A stretch of DNA of 64,000 nucleotides from JAOUEA01 sp963825635. Its GTDB lineage: Bacteria; Actinomycetota; UBA4738; HRBIN12. The notes beneath the pieces are model-generated. The model saw nothing but the letters and a program-made list of their open reading frames with translations. It was not told the origin of the DNA and did not search any database. Position 1 is the first letter of the stretch; the number at the start of each line of letters is the position of its first letter. Shown here one piece after another: positions 25,966 through 34,510 of the stretch. The position numbers and the translations under genes were made by a program. Location: NCBI GenBank assembly GCA_963825635.1, contig CAWGTU010000001.1, positions 1,240,001 through 1,304,000 of the forward strand. Direction: 5' to 3'.

Positions 25966-26018
25966 CGGGTTCTGGGGTCCCACACCACCCGTCTGCCCGG
26001 CGTTAGCGTCCTGCCCCG

Positions 26019-26807
26019 ATGAGCGATGTATGGATCCGCGCCCTCGTGGCGCTGCCGTTCGGGCTCGCGATCGGGAGCTTCATGACGGTCGTCGTCTCGC
26101 GCGTGCCGGCGGGGGAGAGCGTGCTGCGGCCCCGGTCGCGTTGCACGAGCTGCGGCTCGGAGATCCGCAACCGTGACAACGTGCCGGTGGTCTCGTGGGT
26201 GCTCTTGCGGGGACGGTGTCGTTCCTGCGGTGAGCGCATCTCGGCGCGCTACCCGTTGCTCGAGCTGGCGACAGCCTCGCTCGTGGTGGCCGCGGCCGCG
26301 GCCTACGATCGGATCTGGCTCGCCGTCATGGTGGCGTTGTTCCTGTCGTTGATGCCCGCCATCGCATGGATCGACATCGAGCATCGCATCATCCCCAACC
26401 GCATCACGTACCCGGCCTTCCTGGGCTTCAGCGCCTACGTCGTGGCCGCGTGGCTCTTCGACGGCGGGACCGATCCGGTCCGCGCCTTGGTCGGCGCCCT
26501 GCTCTACGGCGGCCTGCTGTTCGTCGTCGCGCTCGTCTCTCGGGGCATGGGCATGGGCGACGTGAAGCTGGCGCTCGTGATCGGCGTCGTGCTCGGTGCG
26601 ATCGGTCTGCGCTACGTCGGGGTGGCGGCCGCCGGAGCCGTGTTCTTCGGAGGCATCGGCGGCATCGTGGCGCTGATCGCCGGTCGGAACCGCAAGGCGA
26701 TGATCCCCTTCGGTCCGTACATGGCGGCGGGCGCGGTGGTCGGGGCGTTCTGGGGCGAGCCGATCGCCGAGTGGTACCTGCGGTCGTTCAGCGCCACGGC
26801 CTTCTGA
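26019..26807 (+). CDS. pilD: Prepilin peptidase/N-methyltransferase PilD
   Basis: Polytopic aspartic protease that cleaves prepilin leaders and methylates the new N-terminus. The methylase domain has two CxxC pairs (CTSC and CRSC), the protease aspartates are in AWIDIEHRIIPN and GMGMGDVKLAL, and about seven hydrophobic segments are visible. 262 residues, normal length. A TAGCGT box at 26004-26009 lies 9 bases before the ATG and there is no ribosome-binding site, so it may have its own short-leader promoter. Substrates should include the three prepilins at 19.9-22.5 kb. Confidence 0.95.
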   Translation: MSDVWIRALVALPFGLAIGSFMTVVVSRVPAGESVLRPRSRCTSCGSEIRNRDNVPVVSWVLLRGRCRSCGERISARYPLLELATASLVVAAAAAYDRIWLAVMVALFLSLMPAIAWIDIEHRIIPNRITYPAFLGFSAYVVAAWLFDGGTDPVRALVGALLYGGLLFVVALVSRGMGMGDVKLALVIGVVLGAIGLRYVGVAAAGAVFFGGIGGIVALIAGRNRKAMIPFGPYMAAGAVVGAFWGEPIAEWYLRSFSATAF

Positions 26808-26859
26808 GGGCGGCATCCGGCGCTCGAACACACGTTCTCCACAACGTTGGGGCAGATGT

Positions 26860-26865
26860 TTGACT
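26860..26865 (+). promoter_or_regulatory. Possible -35 box (TTGACT) in the pilD-HTH gap
   Basis: The 159-base gap is less GC-rich than its surroundings. TTGACT at 26860-26865 resembles a -35 hexamer, but the sequence 17-18 bases on (TTTCGT) is a poor -10. Weak support. Confidence 0.25.
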
Positions 26866-26934
26866 TGCCCTGTGCCCTGATGTTTCGTGAGCACGCTCAA
26901 CAGCACTCTTGTGCCTCGATGTGGCTGGTGTGAA

Positions 26935-26952
26935 CTGATGTGACTGATGTGA
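26935..26952 (+). repeat. Tandem 9-base direct repeat before the HTH gene
   Basis: CTGATGTGA occurs twice head to tail, ending just before the ribosome-binding site of the HTH gene. With related ATGTG words upstream (26919-26931) it could be a binding site for the encoded regulator or simple sequence drift. Confidence 0.4.
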
Positions 26953-26966
26953 CGGAGGGAAGCGGC

Positions 26967-27173
26967 ATGGCCGACGCGCAACCGTTCGTGACCGGAGCGC
27001 TGCTCACGGTCGCGGAGGTCGCCGCCGGCATGCGCGTGTCGAACATGACGGTCTACCGATTGATCAAGAGCGGCGAGCTGCCCGCCGTCCGGGTGGGCAA
27101 GGGCTATCGGATCCGCGAGTCGGAGCTGCAGCGCTTCCTCGAGGAGCGTTCCGTCCAGGTGGAGGGGGGCTAG
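26967..27173 (+). CDS. Small excisionase-type/MerR-like helix-turn-helix DNA-binding protein
   Basis: 68 residues with one domain: LLTVAEVAAGMRVSNMTVYR is the recognition helix-turn-helix, and LIKSGELPAVRVGKGYRI the wing, typical of the excisionase-family fold that includes BldC. ATG 26967 follows GGAGGG (26954-26959). It overlaps pilM (TAGTG), so it is probably co-transcribed with pilM-N-O and may regulate the pilus genes; that is inference from position. A GTG at 26940 is in frame but has no ribosome-binding site. Confidence 0.8.
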   Translation: MADAQPFVTGALLTVAEVAAGMRVSNMTVYRLIKSGELPAVRVGKGYRIRESELQRFLEERSVQVEGG

Positions 27174-28273
27174 TGGCCAAGGGGCGCATCGGCCTCGACA
27201 TCGGCTCGACCGCCGTCCGGGCGGTCGAGCTCACGGGGGGCGATCCGCCCACCGTGATCAAGGCTGCCCAGGTGCCGTTGCCGGCCGGCGCGGTCGAGAA
27301 CGGGGAGGTCAAGGACCCCGAGGTCGTGACCGAGGCCCTGCGCGAGCTCTGGGAGCGCGGCGGGTTCAAGGCCAGGCGGGTCTACATGGGTGTCGGCAAC
27401 CAACGCGTCGTGGTGCGTGAGATCGCCCTGCCCTACCTGCCGGAGAAGGAGCTCCGGGCCTCGCTCGGATTCCAGGTGCAGGAGTTCATCCCGATGGCCG
27501 TCGACGAGGCCGTGCTCGATTACGACCCGATCGGGGAATTCGAACAGGACGACCGCAAGATGTTGCGCATGCTGCTGGTCGCGGCGCAGCGACAGATGGT
27601 CGACACCGTGGTCTCCGCGGCGACCGGGGCCAAGCTCGAGCCGGTCGGCCTCGACCTCGTTCCCTTCGCGATGGTCCGCTCGGTCGGCACGACGGGCGTC
27701 GGCATGGATCTCGAGGACGAGGGTGACGAGGCGGTCATCGACATCGGCGCCCACGTCACCAACATCGTGGTGCATGCGCGAGGCACCGTTCGCTTCGTCC
27801 GCATCCTCCCATCAGGGGGGCGCGACGTGACGTTGGCGATCGCCCGCGGCATCGGCGTGGAGGACGACGTCGCCGAGCGACTGAAGCGCGGCGAGGACGT
27901 CGAGATCGAGACGCCGCCCCGCGTCGATCAGGAGGGCGGCGACGAGGTGACGGAGCCGCCCGACACGGGCCGGGTCAAGGAGATCGCGATGCAGCGGGCG
28001 GCGAGCTTCGTCGACGAGATCCGTTCGTCGCTGGAGTTCTACACCGCCCAGGCGCAGGGGGCCCGCATCGCACGCGTGCTGGTCACCGGCGGCGGCTCGA
28101 AGCTGGAGGGGTTCCTCGAGCTGCTTCGCCAACGGATCCCGGTCGAGGTCGATGCCGGCCAGGTGTTCCAGCACGCGCGCTCACAGCTCTCGCTGTCCGA
28201 TGAGGCGCTCGCCGAGGCGGAGCCCGTCCTCGCCGTCGCCGTCGGGCTCGCGATCCCCGGGAGGAACGCGTGA
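27173..28273 (+). CDS. pilM: Type IV pilus assembly protein PilM
   Basis: Cytoplasmic actin-like ATPase-fold protein that recruits the PilN tail. 366 residues. Nucleotide-fold motifs: GRIGLDIGSTAVRAVEL (phosphate 1), EAVIDIGAHVTNIVV (phosphate 2) and VLVTGGGSKLEGFLE (adenosine). GTG 27173 overlaps the HTH gene stop and has GGAGGGGGG at 27161-27169. It overlaps pilN by GTGA, the usual arrangement. Confidence 0.93.
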   Translation: MAKGRIGLDIGSTAVRAVELTGGDPPTVIKAAQVPLPAGAVENGEVKDPEVVTEALRELWERGGFKARRVYMGVGNQRVVVREIALPYLPEKELRASLGFQVQEFIPMAVDEAVLDYDPIGEFEQDDRKMLRMLLVAAQRQMVDTVVSAATGAKLEPVGLDLVPFAMVRSVGTTGVGMDLEDEGDEAVIDIGAHVTNIVVHARGTVRFVRILPSGGRDVTLAIARGIGVEDDVAERLKRGEDVEIETPPRVDQEGGDEVTEPPDTGRVKEIAMQRAASFVDEIRSSLEFYTAQAQGARIARVLVTGGGSKLEGFLELLRQRIPVEVDAGQVFQHARSQLSLSDEALAEAEPVLAVAVGLAIPGRNA

Positions 28274-28893
28274 GCCAGGTCAACCTCCTCCCCCCCGATA
28301 TCCTGCAGGCACAGCGATATCGGCGTCTCACATCTGGGGTGGTCGTCGCCGGCCTGGTCCTGGTCGCGGCGGTCTTCGGCTTCTACCTCCTGAAGAGCAA
28401 CGAGCTGAGCAGCGTGAACGACGAGATCGCGGCACAGGAGGCCACGAACGCCTCGATCCAGGCGAGCATCGCCGAGAAGCAGAAGTACGCCGACCTGCAG
28501 GCGGAGGCGCAGGCGCAGCAGCAACTCCTGAGCGCGGCCTACGCGGGCGAGGTCTCGTTCTCGGCGCTGTTGATGGACTTTTCGCGAGTGATCCCGTCCG
28601 ATGCCTACGTCAACAGCCTCGCGATCCAGGCCGACCAGGCGGCGGCCGGGACCGAGGGGGCGACCCCCGGCCTGATCGGTGGGATCACGGGCAGCGGTCA
28701 GGCGGTCAGCATCGACACGTTGTCGGTCTTCCTCACCCGTCTCGAGCAGGTGAAGGGTTGGGTCAACCCGTGGATGTCCACGGTGAGCAGGAACGAGGAT
28801 GTCAACGGCTACGACTACTCGGTGAGCGTGGATCTGACCGACGAGGTCGTGACCGAGCGCGGTCGGGGAGGGGTCACCGATGCTGCGGGGTAA
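28270..28893 (+). CDS. pilN: Type IV pilus assembly protein PilN
   Basis: 207 residues. The N-terminal SQVNLLPPDILQAQR is the PilN tail that docks on PilM; then one membrane helix (VVVAGLVLVAAVFGFYLL), a coiled coil of about 60 residues (EIAAQEATNASIQASIAEKQ) and an extracytoplasmic ferredoxin-like region. Its end overlaps pilO by 14 bases. Confidence 0.92.
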   Translation: MSQVNLLPPDILQAQRYRRLTSGVVVAGLVLVAAVFGFYLLKSNELSSVNDEIAAQEATNASIQASIAEKQKYADLQAEAQAQQQLLSAAYAGEVSFSALLMDFSRVIPSDAYVNSLAIQADQAAAGTEGATPGLIGGITGSGQAVSIDTLSVFLTRLEQVKGWVNPWMSTVSRNEDVNGYDYSVSVDLTDEVVTERGRGGVTDAAG

Positions 28894-29494
28894 CAGGGCT
28901 CCCCTGATCGCAGGAGCGGGCGTCATCGTGCTCGTAGGTCTGCTGGTGTTCCTCCTCGTGTTCCCCAAGATGGGAGAGGTCTCCGATGCGAACGATGCGC
29001 TCGCGGCCGCGCAGGCGCAGCAGGGCACGCTCGAATCGCAGCTGGCCGCGCTGGAGCAGGCCGAGGCCGCGGCCCCCGAAGCCAAGGCCACGATCCAGGA
29101 GGTGGAGCAGCAGATCCCGCCGACCGTCGACCAGCCCGGGATGTTCCTGCTGCTCAAGAACGCGGCCACCCGTTCCGCGGTGACCTTGTCGACGTTCACG
29201 CCGGGCACCCCGACCCTCGACGCGGCGACCGGCCTCTCGGCGATCCCGCTGGCGGTGACGGCGACGGGGACGTACTTCCAACTGACCGAGTTCCTCTACA
29301 GCATCGAGACGCTCCCGAGGGCAGCCAAGGTGCTGAACGTCACCCTGGCGCCGGGGGGCGACTCCGATGTGACCACCACGACCGTGACGAACCTGCTGCA
29401 GCTGCAGGCCAACGTGGTGATGTACACGAGCGACCAGAGCGCGGGGCCCGGCTCCGAGCCTGGTCCGACCGAGGATGCGGCGGGAGGAGCCTGA
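28880..29494 (+). CDS. pilO: Type IV pilus assembly protein PilO
   Basis: 204 residues. Short basic N-terminus, membrane helix (GAGVIVLVGLLVFLLVFP), coiled coil (AAAQAQQGTLESQLAALEQA) and the PilO region VDQPGMFLLLKNAATRSAVTL, then TGTYFQLTEFLYSIETLPR, highly typical of PilO. Forms a heterodimer with PilN in the membrane alignment complex. Confidence 0.92.
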   Translation: MLRGNRAPLIAGAGVIVLVGLLVFLLVFPKMGEVSDANDALAAAQAQQGTLESQLAALEQAEAAAPEAKATIQEVEQQIPPTVDQPGMFLLLKNAATRSAVTLSTFTPGTPTLDAATGLSAIPLAVTATGTYFQLTEFLYSIETLPRAAKVLNVTLAPGGDSDVTTTTVTNLLQLQANVVMYTSDQSAGPGSEPGPTEDAAGGA

Positions 29495-29495
29495 G

Positions 29496-30089
29496 ATGCC
29501 GCTCACCCCTCGTGACCGCCGCACCCTGATGATCGGCGGCGGTGTGCTCGCCGTGCTGCTGGTGGGCTTCCTCTTCATGAACGTGCTGTCGGGCGGGGGC
29601 GACGAAGCGATCCCGTCGTTGCCTCCGATCACCACCGGCCCGGACGAGGGGGGTGGCGGGGGGCCGGCCGAGCCCTCCCCGACCGGCGGCGTGAGTCCGA
29701 TCCCCGTGTTCACCGGGCGCGATCCGTTCTCCGTGCCGCCGGCCCTCTCGCCGACCACATCGCCCACCACGAGTGGCACCACGAGCCCGACCACGACCGG
29801 CAGCCCGACGACGACGGGCAGCGTCTCGCCGACCAGCCCGACCCCGACGAACCCCGGCGGCGGCTCCAGTGGGGACGTCGGCGGCAAGACCGTGGTGCTC
29901 CTCTCCGTCTTCTCGAGCGGCGGGGAGCCGATGGTCCAGGTCGAGGTCGACGGGCAGGTCTTCAACAACGTCGGCATCGGCGACACCTTCGACAACGGCC
30001 GGTACGAGCTGCGATCGGTCTCGGGCGACTGTGCGACGTTCCTCTACGGCGACGAATCGTTCACGCTCTGCGCCAACTCGACGAAGTAG
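29496..30089 (+). CDS. PilP-like pilus accessory protein with Thr/Pro linker
   Basis: 197 residues. N-terminal membrane helix (LMIGGGVLAVLLVGFLFMNVL), a linker of about 70 residues rich in Thr, Pro, Ser and Gly, then a small beta domain (KTVVLLSVFSSGGEPMVQVE to YGDESFTLC) with two cysteines. The GRDPF motif and this shape resemble PilP/GspC-type homology regions, although PilP in diderms is a lipoprotein bound to the secretin, which is absent here. ATG 29496 with GGAGGAG at 29483-29489 is preferred over ATG 29475. Last gene of pilM-N-O. Confidence 0.65.
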   Translation: MPLTPRDRRTLMIGGGVLAVLLVGFLFMNVLSGGGDEAIPSLPPITTGPDEGGGGGPAEPSPTGGVSPIPVFTGRDPFSVPPALSPTTSPTTSGTTSPTTTGSPTTTGSVSPTSPTPTNPGGGSSGDVGGKTVVLLSVFSSGGEPMVQVEVDGQVFNNVGIGDTFDNGRYELRSVSGDCATFLYGDESFTLCANSTK

Positions 30090-30153
30090 GTCTCGACCCG
30101 GCACCACCGATGAGCTCCGGCGGCCCGCCCACGGGGGGAGCGGTCGCCGGTCC

Positions 30154-30181
30154 GCGGGGGCGGCCTCTGGGCCGCCCCCGC
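30154..30181 (+). terminator. Terminator-like hairpin at the end of the pilMNO unit
   Basis: A perfect 12-base-pair stem (30154-30165 with 30170-30181) around TCTG, 65 bases after the last pilus gene and without a U-tail. It separates the pilus cluster from aroC. Confidence 0.6.
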
Positions 30182-30239
30182 ACCACGCGGCGACCCGAGC
30201 ACGGCATCCCCCTCGAGGGGGCGGCCGGGAAGCGTTCCC

Positions 30240-30245
30240 TATGAT
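30240..30245 (+). promoter_or_regulatory. -10 box (TATGAT) of a probable leaderless aroC transcript
   Basis: TATGAT, one base from the TATAAT consensus, ends 6 bases before the aroC ATG. There is no ribosome-binding site. Likely promoter of the aroC-aroK-aroB-aroQ operon. Confidence 0.6.
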
Positions 30246-30251
30246 GGGCGG

Positions 30252-31406
30252 ATGCTCCGCATGCTCACGGCCGGCGAGTCTCACGGCAAGGCGCTGGTCG
30301 CCGTGCTCGAGGGCCTGCCCGCGGGCGTGCCGGTCGACCCCGAGGCCCTCGCGCACGAGCTCGCCCGACGGCGCCACGGACACGGGCGGGGCGGTCGCCA
30401 GCGATTCGAGTCCGACCGGTTCGAGATCCTCGCGGGAGTCCGCCACGGCCGCACGCTCGGCTCGCCGATCGCGGTGACGATCCCGAACCTGGAGTTCGAG
30501 GCGAAGTACCGCGAACTCATGGGCGTGACCGGCGAGGACGACCCCGCGGCGCGCCTCACCCGGCCACGGCCCGGGCACGCCGATCTCCCGGGCGCGCAGA
30601 AGTACGGGTTCGACGACGTGCGCAACGTGCTCGAGCGGGCGAGCGCCCGTGAGACGGCGGCCCGCATGACGGCGGGGACGTTCTGCCGGTGGTTCCTCGC
30701 CGAGCTCGGCATCGTGATCGTGTCGCATGTCGTGCGGATCGGGTCGGTGAAGGTGCCCGCGCGAGCGCCGGCGCCGACCCCTGAAGACGCAGCGGCGATC
30801 GACCGCTCGCCGGTGCGATGCTTCCACGACGGATCGGCGAGGGCGATGGTGGCCGAGATCGATCGCCTCCGGAAGGGGCGCGACACGGTCGGCGGCGTCT
30901 TCGAGGTGCTCGCGTTCGGCGCGCCACCAGGGCTCGGGTCCCACGTGCACTACGACCGCAAGCTCGACGGCAGGCTCGCGCTCGCGCTGATGAGCATCCA
31001 GTCAGTGAAGGGTGTCGAGGTCGGCGACGGGTTCGCTGCCGCCGCCCGACCCGGCTCGAAGGCGCACGACGAGATCGTGGTGCGCGATGACCGTGTCACC
31101 CGCGCGACCGCCCGCGCCGGCGGCATCGAGGGCGGCATGAGCACCGGCGAGACGATCAGGGTACGAGCGGCCATGAAGCCGTTCTCGACCGTGCCGAGGG
31201 CGCTCGCGACCGTCGATATCGGGTCCGGTGAGCCGGCGGTCGCGATCAAGCAGCGGACCGACGTCTGCGCCGTGCCGGCCGGCGGTGTGGTGGGCGAGTC
31301 GGTCACGGCGTTCGAGCTCGCGAACGCCGTGCTCGAGAAGTTCGGGGGCGACTCGCTCCCGGAGACCCTCGGGAACCTCGAGCGCTACCGGGAGGGGCTG
31401 GCGTGA
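30252..31406 (+). CDS. aroC: Chorismate synthase
   Basis: Makes chorismate from EPSP using reduced FMN. N-terminus MLRMLTAGESHGKALVAVLEG, then RRRHGHGRGGRQRFESD (phosphate/FMN-binding), RPRPGHADLPGAQKYG and RASARETAARMTAG are all diagnostic. 384 residues, normal. The GTG of aroK overlaps its stop. Confidence 0.97.
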   Translation: MLRMLTAGESHGKALVAVLEGLPAGVPVDPEALAHELARRRHGHGRGGRQRFESDRFEILAGVRHGRTLGSPIAVTIPNLEFEAKYRELMGVTGEDDPAARLTRPRPGHADLPGAQKYGFDDVRNVLERASARETAARMTAGTFCRWFLAELGIVIVSHVVRIGSVKVPARAPAPTPEDAAAIDRSPVRCFHDGSARAMVAEIDRLRKGRDTVGGVFEVLAFGAPPGLGSHVHYDRKLDGRLALALMSIQSVKGVEVGDGFAAAARPGSKAHDEIVVRDDRVTRATARAGGIEGGMSTGETIRVRAAMKPFSTVPRALATVDIGSGEPAVAIKQRTDVCAVPAGGVVGESVTAFELANAVLEKFGGDSLPETLGNLERYREGLA

Positions 31407-31900
31407 TCGTCTATCTGGTGGGCATGCCCGGCGCCGGCAAGACCGTGGTCGGACGGGAGCTCGCAGGGAAGCTGGGGGTGCCGTTCGTCGACCTCGACAC
31501 GGAGATCGAGCGGGAGCAGGGTCGTCCGATCGCGGAGATCTTCGGTGCCGAGGGAGAGGAGGCGTTCCGGGCGCTGGAGGCCGCCGCGCTCGTGAAGGCG
31601 AGCACGCACGACCCCTCGGTGGTCTCCTGTGGAGGGGGCGTCGTGCTGGAGCCCGCGAACAGGATCACCCTGCGCAACACGGGCACCGTGGTCTACCTGG
31701 ATGTGCCGCTCGAGCAGCTCCGCGCCCGCGTCAGGCCTGCCGAGGACCGGCCCTTGATCCGCGAGGAAGGCGATCTCGAACGGCTGCTCGCCGAGCGTGG
31801 CCCGCTGTACCGGGAGTTCGCAGCCCATGTCGTGGACGGGAGCGCGGAACCCGGCGCCGTGGCCGATGCGATCGTCGAGGAGCTGCGTTGGTCCGTGTGA
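31403..31900 (+). CDS. aroK: Shikimate kinase
   Basis: Phosphorylates shikimate. Walker A GMPGAGKTVVGREL, shikimate-binding FVDLDTEIE (Asp) and SCGGGVVL, and the lid region RPAEDRPLI are present. 165 residues. GTG start overlaps the aroC stop. Confidence 0.95.
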   Translation: MIVYLVGMPGAGKTVVGRELAGKLGVPFVDLDTEIEREQGRPIAEIFGAEGEEAFRALEAAALVKASTHDPSVVSCGGGVVLEPANRITLRNTGTVVYLDVPLEQLRARVRPAEDRPLIREEGDLERLLAERGPLYREFAAHVVDGSAEPGAVADAIVEELRWSV

Positions 31901-32976
31901 CCGTGCCCATCCCCGAGCGCGCGTACGACGTCGTGGTCGGTCACGGGCTGCTCGAAGACGCGGCGCGGTACCTCCCTGAGTTCCCGAAAGCCGAACGGGC
32001 GTTCGTGATCGTGGACCGTGGGCTCGTCGACAGGGTGTTCGGCACCCTCGCGGCCGGCCTCGCGGAAGCCGGCCTGGACGTCGTACTGCTGCCGGTGCCG
32101 TCGGGAGAGGAAGCCAAGACCCTGCAGGTCTCCGAGACGCTCCTGCACCAGCTGGCGACCCAGGAGGCACACCGCAACGACGTCGTGGTGGCGCTCGGGG
32201 GCGGATCGACGGGCGACCTGGCGGGCTTCGTGGCATCCACGTACATGCGCGGGGTGCCGTTCGTGCAGGTGCCCACGACCCTGCTCGCGCAGGTCGATGC
32301 CTCGGTGGGGGGGAAGACCGCGGTCAACCTGCCCGAGGGGAAGAACCTCGTCGGCACCTTCTACCAGCCCCGAGCGGTGCTGGCCGACGTCGAATCGCTG
32401 GCGACGCTCGACGAGCGCGACTTCCGGTCGGGGCTCGCCGAGGTGGCGAAGTACGCGCTCACCCTCGACCTCGCTTTGCTCGAGCTGCTGGAATCCGATC
32501 CCGGCTCGGTGCTCACCCGCGATCCCGCGGCCCTGGAGTCGCTCGTGGCCCGGTGCGTGTCGGCGAAGGCTCGCACGGTCGTGAGCGACGAACTCGATGC
32601 GGGGCCTCGACTCTTCCTGAACTACGGTCACACGCTGGGGCATGCACTCGAGCGCCTCGAGGCGTTCGCGGGACGCACCCACGGCGAGGCGATCGCGATC
32701 GGCATGGTCTTCGCTGCCCGCCTCGCGGAACGGCGAGGCATGGCCGCGCCCGGGCTCGTAGGGCGGACCACACGGTTGCTGTCCTCGCTCGGACTCGAGG
32801 TCGACGGGCCCCTCCCGGCGGTCGACGAGGTCACGGCGGCGTTCCGCATGGACAAGAAGTTCCGTGGAGGGGTCCGCTTCGTGTTGCTGCGCGCGGTCGG
32901 CGAACCGGTGGTCGTCGACGACGTGGCCGACGGCGAGCTGCGGACGACGATGCTGGAGATGGGAGCGACGGCATGA
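31888..32976 (+). CDS. aroB: 3-Dehydroquinate synthase
   Basis: NAD- and metal-dependent cyclase forming 3-dehydroquinate from DAHP. Motifs: SGEEAKTLQV, NAD-binding VVALGGGSTGDLAGFVA, PTTLLAQVDASVGGKTAVN, GLAEVAKYAL, metal ligands in NYGHTLGHALE and THGEAIAIGM. Start TTG 31888 has GAGGAG at 31877-31882; GTG 31897, which overlaps the aroK stop as GTGA, is the alternative and gives MTVPIPERAYDVVVG. Ends overlapping aroQ. Confidence 0.94.
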   Translation: MVRVTVPIPERAYDVVVGHGLLEDAARYLPEFPKAERAFVIVDRGLVDRVFGTLAAGLAEAGLDVVLLPVPSGEEAKTLQVSETLLHQLATQEAHRNDVVVALGGGSTGDLAGFVASTYMRGVPFVQVPTTLLAQVDASVGGKTAVNLPEGKNLVGTFYQPRAVLADVESLATLDERDFRSGLAEVAKYALTLDLALLELLESDPGSVLTRDPAALESLVARCVSAKARTVVSDELDAGPRLFLNYGHTLGHALERLEAFAGRTHGEAIAIGMVFAARLAERRGMAAPGLVGRTTRLLSSLGLEVDGPLPAVDEVTAAFRMDKKFRGGVRFVLLRAVGEPVVVDDVADGELRTTMLEMGATA

Positions 32977-33407
32977 AGGTGCTGTTCCTGTTCGGACCGA
33001 ACCTCGGGGCCCTCGGCCGGCGCGATCCCGCGACCTACGGGGTCGAGACCCTCGAGCGAATCATGAGCGACGTGGAGGGCCGAGCGACGACGCTCGGTCA
33101 CGAGACCGCGTGGCGACAGTCCGACCACGAGGGTGACCTCGTCGGCTGGCTGTTGGCGGCCGCCGGCGACGGTCACGACGCCGTCGTCATCAATCCGGGA
33201 GCCCTGTCCCACTACTCGTACGCGATCCGCGACGCCGTCGAGGCCTGTGGGCTCCCGGTCATCGAGGTACACATGTCGAACATCGCCGCCCGCGAGGAGT
33301 TCCGCCGGCACTCGGTGGTCTCCGAGGTGTGCCGGGCGTCGATCACCGGTCTCGGAGCCGGTGGCTATCATCTGGCGCTGGAGGCGATGCCGTGGATCAC
33401 CATCTGA
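32973..33407 (+). CDS. aroQ: 3-Dehydroquinate dehydratase, type II
   Basis: 144 residues, the dodecameric type II enzyme. The lid LGRRDPATYG carries the essential Arg and catalytic Tyr; INPGALSHYSYAIRDAV replaces the usual INPAAYTHTSVAIRDAL; IEVHMSNIAAREEFRRHS carries the catalytic His. The lid-side substitutions are modest and activity is expected. Overlaps aroB by ATGA, completing aroC-K-B-Q. Confidence 0.93.
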   Translation: MKVLFLFGPNLGALGRRDPATYGVETLERIMSDVEGRATTLGHETAWRQSDHEGDLVGWLLAAAGDGHDAVVINPGALSHYSYAIRDAVEACGLPVIEVHMSNIAAREEFRRHSVVSEVCRASITGLGAGGYHLALEAMPWITI

Positions 33408-34468
33408 GACGAACGACCCTGTCCGAGCGACTGCGCGACCTCGAGGTCGACGCCTTCCTCGTGACCGGGCTCACGAACGTTCGCTACCTCACCGGTTTCA
33501 CGGGCTCGAACGGACAGGCACTGGTGACGCGCGACGCATCGGTCTTCTTCACCGACGGCCGGTACACGGAGCAGTCGCGCCACGAGGTCCCCGATCTCGA
33601 GCGGGTGCCGTATGCGGGTGCCTTCGGCGACGCGTTGGCGGGGCAGGTGGAGCGACTCGGGGTCGATCGGATCGGTTTCGAGGCCAACCAGGTCTCGGTG
33701 CGGTCCTACGAACGACTCCTCGCTGCGGTGGATGGCCGAGAACTGGTCGCTTGTGACGACGAGGTGGAACGCATCCGCTGGACCAAGGACGACGAGGAGC
33801 TCGATCTGCTGCGCAACGCACAGGCCGTGACGGACCAGGCCTTCGACGACGTGCTCGAGACCCTGGCGGTCGGCGTGAGTGAGCGACAGGTCGCTCGGCA
33901 CCTCGAGACGCTGCTGCGCCGTGACGGCGCCGACGGCCTGTCGTTCGAGTCGATCGTCGCGTTCGGCGAGAATGCCGCGGAGCCGCACCACGAGCCGGGG
34001 CACCGCACCCTCGAAGAGGGCGATGTCATCACGATGGACTTCGGAGCGTTGTACGGCGGGTATCACGCCGACATGACGCGCACGGTCGGGTTCGGGGAGC
34101 CCGCGTCCGAGCTGAAGAAGATCCACGACATCGTCCGGCAGGCCCAGCAGGCGGGCATCGACGCCGTGCGGGAGGGCGTCACCGGCGCGGAGGTCGACGC
34201 AGCCGCACGGGAGGTGATCGAGGGCGCCGGCTATGGCGAGCGGTTCAGCCACGGCCTCGGCCACGGCGTCGGGCTCGACATCCATGAGGGTCCGAGGCTC
34301 GGTCGCGAGTTCGCCGAGCACTCGCTGCCGGCTCGGGCGGTCGTCACGGTCGAGCCCGGCATCTACGTGCCAGGGTTGGGCGGCGTGCGCATCGAGGACA
34401 TGGTCGAGGTGACGCCCGACGGGTGTCGGGTGCTCGGCAACGCGTCGCGCGAACTGATCGAACTGTAG
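33392..34468 (+). CDS. pepP: Xaa-Pro aminopeptidase/M24 family metallopeptidase
   Basis: 358 residues. N-terminal creatinase-like domain (LTGFTGSNGQALVT, FFTDGRYTEQSR) and C-terminal pita-bread domain with all five metal ligands: Asp pair in TMDFGALYGGYHADMTRT, His in SHGLGHGVGLDIHEGP, Glu in TVEPGIYVPG and Glu in VRIEDMVEVT. Cleaves N-terminal residues before proline. GTG 33392 with GGAGG at 33380-33384 overlaps aroQ by 16 bases. An aroQ-pepP-efp order is widespread. Confidence 0.92.
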   Translation: MDHHLRRTTLSERLRDLEVDAFLVTGLTNVRYLTGFTGSNGQALVTRDASVFFTDGRYTEQSRHEVPDLERVPYAGAFGDALAGQVERLGVDRIGFEANQVSVRSYERLLAAVDGRELVACDDEVERIRWTKDDEELDLLRNAQAVTDQAFDDVLETLAVGVSERQVARHLETLLRRDGADGLSFESIVAFGENAAEPHHEPGHRTLEEGDVITMDFGALYGGYHADMTRTVGFGEPASELKKIHDIVRQAQQAGIDAVREGVTGAEVDAAAREVIEGAGYGERFSHGLGHGVGLDIHEGPRLGREFAEHSLPARAVVTVEPGIYVPGLGGVRIEDMVEVTPDGCRVLGNASRELIEL

Positions 34469-34510
34469 GCCGGGCGGTCCGGACGAGAAGGAACGGGAGC
34501 TGAACGTCGC

